Assembly: GCA_004001285.1 (NCBI GenBank)
Contig: AP018697.1
Location: 3,162,001-3,226,000, forward strand
Reading direction: 5' to 3'
Origin: Arthrobacter sp. MN05-02
GTDB taxonomy: Bacteria > Actinomycetota > Actinomycetes > Actinomycetales > Micrococcaceae
DNA: 64,000 nucleotides
Both the position numbers and the translations under genes were made by a program. Under the pieces are notes generated by a model that saw only the letters and a program-made list of their open reading frames with translations, did no database searches and was not told where the DNA came from. Of the stretch, positions 37,552 to 45,445 are shown one piece after another. How positions within the stretch are numbered: position 1 is the first letter of the stretch; each line of letters opens with the position of its first letter.

Positions 37552-37670
37552 TGCTGAAAAGGATCCTCTGGGCCCTGGTGCCCATCATCGCCTCGCGCGT
37601 ACTGAACAACCGCCGTGGCGGCCAGCCACGGGCCGACAAGACGCGGTACAACGGCAAGTACGGCAGGTAG
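37552..37670 (+). pseudogene. Possible small basic protein with a one-base deletion
   Basis: AAGGA lies 8 bases before ATG 37552, but the frame fails after three codons. If AAA at 37558-37560 were AAAA, it would read MLKRILWALVPIIASRVLNN then a basic tail RRGGQPRADKTRYNGKYGR to TAG 37668-37670, 39 residues with one hydrophobic segment. The good ribosome site and sensible composition make a real small gene with a deletion plausible. No family recognised. Confidence 0.35.
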
Positions 37671-37701
37671 AAGCGCGCTGCCGCGGGCGGGAGGAGGGAC
37701 G

Positions 37702-39471
37702 ATCGCACTCCGTGATGAGGCCGGCTTCGCCGACATCCGTTCGTACGCCGCCATCGGGGACGGGCGGACGGTGGCACTGGTGGCGCTCGACGGCTCGATC
37801 GACTGGTACCCCACGCCCGACCTCGACTCCACGCCGACCTTCGCCCGCCTGCTGGACGCCGACGAGGGCTTCCTCTCCCTCGCCCCCACCGCGGAGTTCT
37901 CGGTGGAGCGGCAGTACGCGGACGGCTCCAACGTCCTCGAGACCACGTACACCACGGCCACGGGCACTGTCCGCGTCACCGATTCCCTGAACACCGGGGT
38001 CGCGGGCAGGCTGCCCTGGGGTGAGCTCGCCCGGCGCGTCGACGGGCTGGTCGGATCCGTGGACATGGCGTGGTCCGTCACGCCGGGTACCTGTTTCGGC
38101 TCCGCGTCGCCCTGGCTCGACGGCGGGCCGGAGCACCCGGTGCTGCGCATCGACGCGGTGGGACTCGGCATCCTCGGCATCGACCACGGCCTGAAGACGC
38201 CACAGGGCCGATCGGTCGAGGGAGCCTTCACCACCTCCGCGGGCTCCCGCCACCTCGTCGCCGTCGTCTCGACGCACGGGGAGCCGTTGCCGCTCCCCGA
38301 CCCGCAGACCATCGATGACGGCGTGGACCGGACCATCCGGAACTGGCAGACGTGGTCCGACAACTTCACGTACGACGGCGACTACCGGCACGCCGTCCTG
38401 CGCAGCGCCCTGGCCCTGAAGCTGCTGCTGCACAGTCCGTCCGGATCGATCGCCGCTGCGGCGACGACGTCGCTCCCCGAGAGTGCATCCGGCGGGAAGA
38501 ACTGGGACTACCGCTACGCCTGGGTCCGTGACACCGCCTATACGCTGCACGCCCTGACCCGCGCGGGTCTCCGTGAGGAGGTCCATGGAGCCGTGTCCTG
38601 GATGCTGAAGAACCTGCGGTCCCAGGGATCGGACCTCGAGGTGTTCACGCGCCTGAACGGCGACATCCCCGACGGTACGCGACATCCCGACCTCACCGGC
38701 TGGCGCGGCAACGGCCCGGTGGTCGACGGCAATCCGGCGGCAGGGCAGCTGCAGCTGGGCGTCTTCGGGGACGTGTTCGACATCGTGTGGCAGTACGTCC
38801 AGGCGGGTCACGTGCTCGATCCTGCGACCATGCGACAGCTCGCCGACCTGGCCGACCTGACCTGCGACGTCTGGCATCGACGCGACGCCGGGATGTGGGA
38901 GCTGCCGGAGGAACGCCACTACGTCACCTCCAAGCTCGGCTGCTGGAATGCGCTGCGGTGCGCCGTGCTGCTCGTCGAACGCGGCCAGCTGCAGGGTCCC
39001 GTGGAGCGGTGGACCGCCGAACGCGACCGCATCCGCGACTGGGTCCACGAGCACGGCTGGTCCGAGGAGCGGCAGAGCTACATCTGGTATCCCGGATCCA
39101 CGGAGCTGGACGCCTCGATCCTCCTGCACGCCATGAGCGGCTTCGACACGGGTCCGCGGATGTCGGCCACCATCGACGCCCTGCGGGAGGAACTCGGCGC
39201 AGGGCCCCTCCTCTACCGCTACAGCGGGATGCAGGAGGAGGAATCGACGTTCGTGGCGTGCGCCTACTGGCTGGTGTCGGCGCTCGTCGCCGTGGGCCGC
39301 CGTGACGAGGCCGTGGACCTGATGGAGGAGCTCCTGCCGCTCGGGAACGACGTGGGTCTCCTGTCGGAGATGATCGACCCTGCCGACGACTCCTTCATGG
39401 GGAACATCCCGCAGGGGCTCAGCCACCTGGCCCTGATCGTCGCCGCACTGTCCATCTCGGGCAAGTCCTGA
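37702..39471 (+). CDS. GH15 family glucoamylase/trehalase-like hydrolase, possible ATC start
   Basis: About 589 residues. Conserved GH15 blocks: SYAAIGDGRTVALVALDGSI at the start, KNWDYRYAWVRDTAYTLHAL, and LLYRYSGMQEEESTFVACAY with the catalytic Glu. Members hydrolyse terminal alpha-glucose residues or trehalose. No ATG, GTG or TTG fits: a strong GAGGAGGG site (37691-37698) is followed by ATC at 37702, just before ALRDEAGFADIRSY. The in-frame GTG at 37615 would read through the small ORF upstream. Either ATC is used or the base is an error for ATG. Cytosolic. Confidence 0.85.
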   Translation: MALRDEAGFADIRSYAAIGDGRTVALVALDGSIDWYPTPDLDSTPTFARLLDADEGFLSLAPTAEFSVERQYADGSNVLETTYTTATGTVRVTDSLNTGVAGRLPWGELARRVDGLVGSVDMAWSVTPGTCFGSASPWLDGGPEHPVLRIDAVGLGILGIDHGLKTPQGRSVEGAFTTSAGSRHLVAVVSTHGEPLPLPDPQTIDDGVDRTIRNWQTWSDNFTYDGDYRHAVLRSALALKLLLHSPSGSIAAAATTSLPESASGGKNWDYRYAWVRDTAYTLHALTRAGLREEVHGAVSWMLKNLRSQGSDLEVFTRLNGDIPDGTRHPDLTGWRGNGPVVDGNPAAGQLQLGVFGDVFDIVWQYVQAGHVLDPATMRQLADLADLTCDVWHRRDAGMWELPEERHYVTSKLGCWNALRCAVLLVERGQLQGPVERWTAERDRIRDWVHEHGWSEERQSYIWYPGSTELDASILLHAMSGFDTGPRMSATIDALREELGAGPLLYRYSGMQEEESTFVACAYWLVSALVAVGRRDEAVDLMEELLPLGNDVGLLSEMIDPADDSFMGNIPQGLSHLALIVAALSISGKS

Positions 39472-39475
39472 GCCG

Positions 39476-39976
39476 TCAGGACGTGACGAAGTAGACCCAC
39501 ACGCCGATCACCCACGTGGTCCCGGCCAGGCAGGCGAGCCCCAGCTCCGCGAGGATGCCCAGCCCGGTCGCCTTCAGGGCATGGAGGCTCGAGGTCAGTG
39601 CCGCGCGCGCGTTGCGCTGACGGGCGAACTCACTGGCGAACAGACCGAGGGCGAAGCCGACGAACAGGCCGACCACGGGGATCACGAACATGCCGACGAT
39701 CCCGGCCAGCACCCCGAGGGTCACCGATCGGCCCGGTATCTGCCGCTGCCTGAGGGTCCGCCCCGTGAGCACCACACCGGCACCGAGACCGGCACCGGCC
39801 AGGACCGTGCCGATCGCAAAGACCACCCAGCCCTCGGTGCTGCCCACGGTCAGCGCCCACAGGAGCAGTGACACGATGATCAGGACGCTGCCCGGCAGGA
39901 CCGGGACCACCACTCCCGCGATACCGACGGCGATGAGCGCACCGCAGACCACCGTCATGAACACCTGTAGATCCAT
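39476..39976 (-). CDS. DUF456 domain-containing membrane protein
   Basis: 166 residues, five or six helices, Gly-rich. The pattern VGIAGVVVPVLPGSVLIIVS near the start and GMFVIPVVGLFVGFALGLFA in the middle match DUF456, small membrane proteins found widely in bacteria without known function. Convergent with the GH15 gene, with only 4 bases between stops. Confidence 0.85.
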   Translation of the reverse strand: MDLQVFMTVVCGALIAVGIAGVVVPVLPGSVLIIVSLLLWALTVGSTEGWVVFAIGTVLAGAGLGAGVVLTGRTLRQRQIPGRSVTLGVLAGIVGMFVIPVVGLFVGFALGLFASEFARQRNARAALTSSLHALKATGLGILAELGLACLAGTTWVIGVWVYFVTS

Positions 39977-40058
39977 GGCCCCAGTCTTGCATCGACGGCC
40001 ATGACGCGCGGCCCGGACGGGCCCCGCGGCCCCGGTCGTGGAATACTGGAGGGAATAC

Positions 40059-40070
40059 TAAGCCGCCTTA
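40059..40070. promoter_or_regulatory. TAAG-N4-CTTA palindrome, copy 3
   Basis: TAAG-CCGC-CTTA, here extended by one pair to CTAAG-CCGC-CTTAG (40058-40071). It lies 33 bases before the start of the gene at 40104. Confidence 0.5.
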
Positions 40071-40103
40071 GCGAGCCTGCGGGCCCTGAGATCAGGAGGA
40101 TCA

Positions 40104-41114
40104 ATGAGCACACCGGCAACAGGAAACAACGAGGGCGACCGCTTCCGGCACGCCGACGACTCCGACAACCCCACGGAGCTACTGGACACCGGGCGGTCCG
40201 GTGCGGGCGCGACCAGCGCCGGCGGCGCACCGGGCGCGAGCCGCGCGGGAACGGACGACGGCGGGAGCGACTACGTCCCCGGCGCATACTCGGCCGACGA
40301 CGACTCCAGCGGCGAGTACGTCCCCGGGATGTACTCGGACGCACCGGACAGCACGCCCACCCGCGAGCACACCCAGGCGCCCATCTCCGCGTCGAGGGCG
40401 GTCCCGCGCGACGAGGACACGAGGATGCACACGCAGGTCGTCCCGGTGGCGGCGGCCCGGCAGGACACCGACGCGCGCAGTGACGATCGAAAGCGCCCGG
40501 CCCCGCGGAGCGCCGTTCCGGGATCGCGTGTTCCGGGCCTGGAGGACCGCAAGCTGCTCCACCAGCGCGAGAAGGAGCACTTCGGCGGCATGAAGTTCGG
40601 CTCGGCCTTCTTCGGCTGGCTCACCGCCACCGGCATGTTCGTGCTGCTCTCGGCCCTCGTCGGGGCCCTCGCCGCAGTCTTCGGGGTCGGCTCGAACCTG
40701 TCCACCGCGGACCTGACGAGCGGTTCGGGTGAAGCACAGACCACGGGCATCACGGCCGCCGTCGTGCTGGGCGTCGTCCTGCTGCTCTCCTACTTCGCCG
40801 GCGGCTACGTGGCCGGGCGCATGGCCCGGTTCAGCGGCGTCAAGCAGGGGGTCGCGGTCTGGCTGTGGGCGATCATCGTCGCGGTCGTACTCGCGGTCAT
40901 CGGGTTCATCATCGGCAACCAGGCCAACGTCACGGACCGGTTCCAGGGCCTGGGCGTCCCGTCCGCGGCCGACCTCACCGGCCCCGGACTCATCGGCCTG
41001 CTCGTGGTGGCCGCCGTCGCGCTCGTCGGGGCGATCCTGGGCGGCCTCGCCGGCATGCGGTACCACCGGAAGATCGACCGCGCGGACTTCGACGCCCTGG
41101 AGACCACGGAATAG
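40104..41114 (+). CDS. Hypothetical membrane protein with disordered N-terminus
   Basis: 336 residues. The first ~165 are disordered and rich in Asp, Ser, Gly and Thr, with two near-repeats around VPGAYSADDDSS and VPGMYSDAPDS; then four helices (ATGMFVLLSALVGALAAVFG, AAVVLGVVLLLSYFAGGYVA, WLWAIIVAVVLAVIGFIIG, LIGLLVVAAVALVGAILGGL) in a layout like small YrzE/DUF3792-type proteins. Good AGGAGGATCA ribosome site. Role unknown; the TAAG-N4-CTTA element upstream suggests co-regulation with the stress-type genes. Confidence 0.65.
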   Translation: MSTPATGNNEGDRFRHADDSDNPTELLDTGRSGAGATSAGGAPGASRAGTDDGGSDYVPGAYSADDDSSGEYVPGMYSDAPDSTPTREHTQAPISASRAVPRDEDTRMHTQVVPVAAARQDTDARSDDRKRPAPRSAVPGSRVPGLEDRKLLHQREKEHFGGMKFGSAFFGWLTATGMFVLLSALVGALAAVFGVGSNLSTADLTSGSGEAQTTGITAAVVLGVVLLLSYFAGGYVAGRMARFSGVKQGVAVWLWAIIVAVVLAVIGFIIGNQANVTDRFQGLGVPSAADLTGPGLIGLLVVAAVALVGAILGGLAGMRYHRKIDRADFDALETTE

Positions 41115-41172
41115 ACGCCGGATAGGCACCGGAGAGGTGCCGCGCGACCGGATTCTCCGCAGGCAGGACGAG

Positions 41173-41206
41173 GACAGCCCCGGACTCGAAGGAGTCCGGG
41201 GCTGTC
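41173..41206. terminator. Bidirectional hairpin terminator
   Basis: GACAGCCCCGGACTC (41173-41187) and its complement (41192-41206) form a perfect 15-bp stem with loop GAAG, between the convergent genes at 40104 (+) and 41225 (-). Confidence 0.8.
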
Positions 41207-41224
41207 GGCGTCCTGCGGGAAGCC

Positions 41225-42142
41225 TCAGGGCGAGGGCATCCCGCCGTTGACGTTGAGGGTCTCACCGAGCACGTAGCTCGCCTCGGACGAGGCCAGGAAG
41301 ACGTAGGCGGGGGCGAGTTCGGTCGGCTGGCCCGCGCGGCCCAGCGGGGTGTCCTTCCCGAACTCGGGCAACGCCTCCACGGGCTGGCCGCCCGAAGGCT
41401 GTAGCGGCGTCCAGATGGGCCCAGGCGCCACGGCGTTGACGCGGATGCCCTTGGGCGCGAGCTGCTGCGCGAGCCCCTTGGTGAAGTTGTTGATCGCGGC
41501 CTTGGTGCTCGCGTAGTCGACGAGTGTCGGTGACGGCTCGTAGGCCTGGATGGACGTGCTGTTGATGATCGCCGATCCGGGCTGGAGGTGCTTGAGCGCC
41601 TCCCTGGTCACGCGGAAGAACGAGTAGATATTCGTCTTGTACGTGTGGTCCAGCTGCTCGTCGCTCAGCTCCTCGAGCGAGTCGATCGCCACCTGCTTGC
41701 CGGCATTGTTGACGAGGATGTCCAGTCCGCCGAGCCCGTCCACCGCCTGCTGTACCAGGGCGGTGCAGTACTCGGGGTCCTTCAGGTCACCCGGGATGCA
41801 GACGGCCGTGCGGCCCTCCGCCTCGATGATGCCCTTGACGACCTGCGCGTCCTCTTCCTCCTCGGGGAGGTAGGACAGGGCGACGTCGGCGCCCTCACGC
41901 GCGTACGCGATGGCGACCGCCGCGCCGATCCCGGAGTCGGACCCGGTGATGAGGGCCTTCCGGCCCTGCAGCCGACCCGTCCCGCGGTAGGAGGTCTCCC
42001 CCCGGTCCGCCTTGATCTCCAGGTCGGATTCGAGCCCCGGCTCGGCCGTCTGCTTGGCCTGCGGGGTGATGCTCTCGAAACGGGTGACGGGGTTCTGGAA
42101 GGTGTACTGGTCGGTCGATCCTGTGGTGCTCTCGGAGGTCAT
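41225..42142 (-). CDS. SDR family oxidoreductase (YghA-like, stress-type)
   Basis: 305 residues. After a ~55-residue lead (QNPVTRFESITPQAKQ) typical of the YghA/glucose-dehydrogenase-like branch, the Rossmann fold has TGSDSGIGAAVAIAYAREGA (GxxxGxG), NNAG, catalytic Ser in STSIQ, YASTK (YxxxK) and NAVAPGPIWTPLQPS. Uses NAD(P) to reduce or oxidise a small carbonyl or alcohol. Such proteins are often induced by general stress. A TAAG-N4-CTTA palindrome lies 77 bases upstream. Confidence 0.9.
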   Translation of the reverse strand: MTSESTTGSTDQYTFQNPVTRFESITPQAKQTAEPGLESDLEIKADRGETSYRGTGRLQGRKALITGSDSGIGAAVAIAYAREGADVALSYLPEEEEDAQVVKGIIEAEGRTAVCIPGDLKDPEYCTALVQQAVDGLGGLDILVNNAGKQVAIDSLEELSDEQLDHTYKTNIYSFFRVTREALKHLQPGSAIINSTSIQAYEPSPTLVDYASTKAAINNFTKGLAQQLAPKGIRVNAVAPGPIWTPLQPSGGQPVEALPEFGKDTPLGRAGQPTELAPAYVFLASSEASYVLGETLNVNGGMPSP

Positions 42143-42218
42143 AGGTGTTCTCCCTGTACAGAATGCGTGTGCCGCGTCGTGTCGACGCCTGGCTGGGTCG
42201 AGGGCTCGGCCCTGAAGC

Positions 42219-42230
42219 TAAGCCTACTTA
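42219..42230. promoter_or_regulatory. TAAG-N4-CTTA palindrome, copy 4
   Basis: Read toward the SDR gene it is TAAG-TAGG-CTTA in the context GGTGATAAGTAGGCTTAGC. The copy at 12468 shares the flank GGTGA before TAAG, so the conserved unit is longer than the palindrome itself. Confidence 0.55.
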
Positions 42231-42346
42231 TCACCCTAGGCGCGGAGGAATGCCCGGACAAGTCCGCCGGATGCTCTGCGGACCGCTGGCACGACGGACC
42301 GTCGGCAGCTAGGCAGCGCGCTGTGCCGTCGCACGGGAGAGAATGG

Positions 42347-42445
42347 TCAGAAGACGACCGAGAAGAAGCCCGCGCCGATGCTGAGCACGAGGGCGGCGAC
42401 GACCAGCCAGACGATCGGGGTGCGGAGCCTGCGCATGTGATCCAT
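42347..42445 (-). CDS. Very small single-helix membrane protein
   Basis: 32 residues: MDHMRRLRTPIVWLVVAALV followed by LSIGAGFFSVVF. A short basic N-terminus then one transmembrane helix, third codon positions almost all G or C. The ATG at 42445 follows GGATGCACT. It lies in the 360-bp space between the SDR (-) and phosphatase (+) genes and divergent from the latter. No family recognised; composition favours a real gene. Confidence 0.45.
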   Translation of the reverse strand: MDHMRRLRTPIVWLVVAALVLSIGAGFFSVVF

Positions 42446-42502
42446 AGTGCATCCAGTCTAGGCGGGCGCCGGGGCGGTCCGCTCGGTCGTAGAGTCGGTT
42501 CC

Positions 42503-43159
42503 ATGGAGTTGTTGCTGATCCGACACGGCCAGACCCCGAACAATGTGGCCGGGTCCCTGGATACGGCTTTTCCGGGAGCCGGTCTGACCGCGCTCGGCGA
42601 GCGGCAGGCCCGCGCCGTGCCTGCCGCTCTTGCGGGCACCCCCCTCTCGAGCATCTACGCCTCACCGCTCATCCGGACGCAGCAGACCGCCGAGCCGCTG
42701 GCCACGACGCTCGGCCTCGGCGCCCGCGTGGTCCCCGGACTGGAGGAGATCAGCGCCGGCAGTCTGGAGATGCTGAGTGACCCCGTATCCGCGGACGCCT
42801 ACGCGACGTGCCTGCTCGGATGGATGGAGGGCGATCTCGACCGTCGCATGCCCGGTGGCACGACAGGGCACGAGTTCGTCGAGCGGTACGACCACGCCAT
42901 CCGGCGGATCGTGCAGGACAGCACCCAGGACCAGTCGGTCGCCGTCTTCTCGCATGGGGCCGCGATCAGGGTCTACACCGCGGTGGCCACCGGCTTGAGC
43001 CCCGCCCGCGCGCGGACCCTGACCATCGACAACACGGGTATGAGCGTCCTGAGCGGCGGCCCGGGCCGGTGGCACCTCGCCTCGTGGCACCCGGAGCCCC
43101 TGGGAGGGCCGGCCCTCGAAGGGTTCGCCGAGAACGATGTCACGGGACAGTCCACCTGA
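42503..43159 (+). CDS. Histidine phosphatase family protein
   Basis: 218 residues of the phosphoglycerate mutase-like fold: LLLIRHGQTPNN with the phosphorylated His, the SPLIRTQQTAEPLA arginine motif, GLEEISAGSLEM, and FSHGAAIRVYTAV with the second catalytic His. Broad-specificity phosphatase of small metabolites. A TAGAGT hexamer 8-13 bases before the ATG suggests a near-leaderless mRNA. Convergent with the MFS gene. Confidence 0.88.
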   Translation: MELLLIRHGQTPNNVAGSLDTAFPGAGLTALGERQARAVPAALAGTPLSSIYASPLIRTQQTAEPLATTLGLGARVVPGLEEISAGSLEMLSDPVSADAYATCLLGWMEGDLDRRMPGGTTGHEFVERYDHAIRRIVQDSTQDQSVAVFSHGAAIRVYTAVATGLSPARARTLTIDNTGMSVLSGGPGRWHLASWHPEPLGGPALEGFAENDVTGQST

Positions 43160-43249
43160 GTCCTCGCCGTCGGTCCGCCCGCGGGACCCGGATCGGCCCC
43201 GCCCGGGCACCGTACCGCCGACAGGACGAGGCTCCTGTACGACGGCGCC

Positions 43250-44443
43250 TCAGCGGTTCTTCGGCACCCGCCGGACCGAACCTGTGGTGCTGACGAGGAA
43301 GATCAGCACGGACGCCAGCAGAACCAGGAGTGCCGGTGTCCAGGATCCCGAGGCGTCGTGCACGAAACCGAGCAGGGGAGGCGCTGCTGCCGCCAGGCAA
43401 TAGCCCGATCCCTGCACGACCGCCGACATGCGACCGGCCGATGCCTGGTCGCGGGCCAGCCGGATGATGGCGATGAAGATCACCGTGATGCCCTCGCCCT
43501 GGGCGATGCCGCCACAGACGGACCAGAACCACCACAACTGCGGCGCCAGGAGCAGTCCGGCCGGGACGGACGTCCACAGCACGCCGACGGTGACGGCCAC
43601 CGCCGTCGTACTCAGGAACCGGGCGGCGAACGGCACCCCGAGGCCGCCCACGATGGCGAGGATCTGGAAGATCGACGATCCGGCACCGGCTTCGGCGACG
43701 GACATGCCGAGTTCGTCATGCAGGTAGCTCGGCAGCCAGGCCGTCAGCCCGTAGTAGGAGAAAGCCTGCGTGGCGAAGCCTGCGGTCAACCCGGCAGTGA
43801 TCCATCCGGAGCCACGGACGGGCGGCAGCGTCGTGTCGCCGCCGTCCTCGGCCGACGCCGAGAAGGCGGTCCTCGGCCCCACCGCCAGGGCCCAGACCGC
43901 TACCGCCGCGACGGCGAGGACCGCGACCGCGGCGAGCGCGACCCGCCATCCGGCCAGCCCGGCGAGCGGCGCCGTCACCACCGAGGTGAGGAAGGACCCG
44001 ATGTTCAACGCGGCGGTGTAGATCCCCATCGCCGTCCCCTGCCGCGAGGGCGGGAAATCCCGCCGGACGATCAGCGGCACCGCGATGTTGCCCACCGTGA
44101 TCGCAAGGCCGATCACCACCGTGCCGGACACCACGAGCACGGGGCCGCCTGCGGAACGCACCAGGACACCCGCCAGCACGCCGAGGATGGTCAGCGTCAC
44201 CGCGAACTCGGCACCCCATCTCCTGGCGGCCAGGGACGCGAGTGGTGCCGCGAGGGAGAAGCACAGGACCGGGATGCTGGTGAGCAGTCCCAGCAGGGCG
44301 GGCGAGAAGCCCAGGTCCGCCTGGATCCGATCCACCACCGGAGCGACCGCCACGATGGGGCCCCTGAGGGTGAGGGCCACCAGGCCGATGCCGGCGAGCA
44401 GGATGTAGCTTCTGGGAACCCCGGCGGGGAACCGGCCCCTCAT
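43250..44443 (-). CDS. CynX/NimT-type MFS transporter
   Basis: 397 residues, 12 helices, from ATG 44443. The first helix and loop LRGPIVAVAPVVDRIQADLG plus FSPALLGLLTSIPVLCFSLA are the signature of the CynX/NimT branch, which carries cyanate, nitroimidazoles and other small organics. Substrate unknown. Lies 82 bases downstream of the SGNH hydrolase gene on the same strand, possibly in one operon. Confidence 0.87.
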   Translation of the reverse strand: MRGRFPAGVPRSYILLAGIGLVALTLRGPIVAVAPVVDRIQADLGFSPALLGLLTSIPVLCFSLAAPLASLAARRWGAEFAVTLTILGVLAGVLVRSAGGPVLVVSGTVVIGLAITVGNIAVPLIVRRDFPPSRQGTAMGIYTAALNIGSFLTSVVTAPLAGLAGWRVALAAVAVLAVAAVAVWALAVGPRTAFSASAEDGGDTTLPPVRGSGWITAGLTAGFATQAFSYYGLTAWLPSYLHDELGMSVAEAGAGSSIFQILAIVGGLGVPFAARFLSTTAVAVTVGVLWTSVPAGLLLAPQLWWFWSVCGGIAQGEGITVIFIAIIRLARDQASAGRMSAVVQGSGYCLAAAAPPLLGFVHDASGSWTPALLVLLASVLIFLVSTTGSVRRVPKNR

Positions 44444-44525
44444 GGAGCAGGACGCGGGGCCGGCAACTGTTTCATTCCTCCCATTGCTACCACGCCTGGA
44501 GCGCCGGCACCTCGAACGGCTCCCC

Positions 44526-45329
44526 CTACGTGCGACCCGGCGACCGGGCACGGGCCAGGCGCTTGAGGCCGTCCGCGGGCCGCACGGGGTCCGGCCACCG
44601 CGGTTGCAGGTCGTCACCGAGGGTGACCCTCCGCAGGCGACGGCCGAACATCGGCACCACCCACTCCCCCAGCCAAATCGTCTCGCGGCGCAGTCCGGCC
44701 ACGAGCCCCGCGTACTCCTCGCGGTCGGGAAGGCGCGGGGTCAGCGAGTGATCGATGCCGAGGGACCGCAGGACATGGGCGGCGAGGTTCCGGTGGCCGG
44801 CCGGCGACATGTGCAGGCGGTCGGCGTCCCACAGGCCCGGGTCCGAGTACTCGTCGAAGCACCAGTAGTCCACCAGCACGGCGTCGTAGGTGCGCGCGAT
44901 GCGCCGCACGTGGTCGTTGTACAGCCAGTTGCGCCGCTTCATCGGCTCGAAGACGGGGCTCAGCGGGATGTCGAACCCGGTGAAGAGGAGCGGGCGCGCT
45001 CCGGCTCCGGCGATGCGCGCCACCATCGCCTCGTATGCCCGCATGAGGGCGGCCATGTCGATGCGGAGTTCGAGGATGTCGTTGCCGCCGGCGTAGAGAC
45101 TGACGAGCGTGGGCTTCAGCGCGAGCGCCCGGTCCACCTGCTCGTCGCGGACGTGGTGCAGGCGCTTGCTCCGGATCGCGAGGTTGGCGTACTCCCACTC
45201 CGGGTCCTGGCGTCCCAACTGCTTGGCGACGCGATCGGCCCACCCCCGGACACCGTTGGGGAAGGCGGCGTTCCAGTCGCCCACGCCCTCCGTGAAGGAA
45301 TCACCGATCGCCACGAACCGTCCCGCCAT
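44526..45329 (-). CDS. SGNH/GDSL family hydrolase
   Basis: 267 residues. Block I FVAIGDSFTEGVGD (Ser nucleophile), Gly in RSKRLHHV region, block III LYAGGNDILELR (Asn) and block V DADRLHMSPAGHRNLAAHVL with the Asp-x-x-His pair. Cytosolic esterase or lipase-like enzyme; no signal peptide. Divergent from the NmrA-like gene with 116 bases between. Confidence 0.9.
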   Translation of the reverse strand: MAGRFVAIGDSFTEGVGDWNAAFPNGVRGWADRVAKQLGRQDPEWEYANLAIRSKRLHHVRDEQVDRALALKPTLVSLYAGGNDILELRIDMAALMRAYEAMVARIAGAGARPLLFTGFDIPLSPVFEPMKRRNWLYNDHVRRIARTYDAVLVDYWCFDEYSDPGLWDADRLHMSPAGHRNLAAHVLRSLGIDHSLTPRLPDREEYAGLVAGLRRETIWLGEWVVPMFGRRLRRVTLGDDLQPRWPDPVRPADGLKRLARARSPGRT

Positions 45330-45445
45330 TCGAGGGAGCCTAACGGCGCCGGGCGACCCGGGAGCGACCTCGGGGCGAACATCCGGTGAAACCCGACGCG
45401 GCAGGAGCGGGAAATAATCCACGGGTCATCGTGGCTGAGAGGAGC

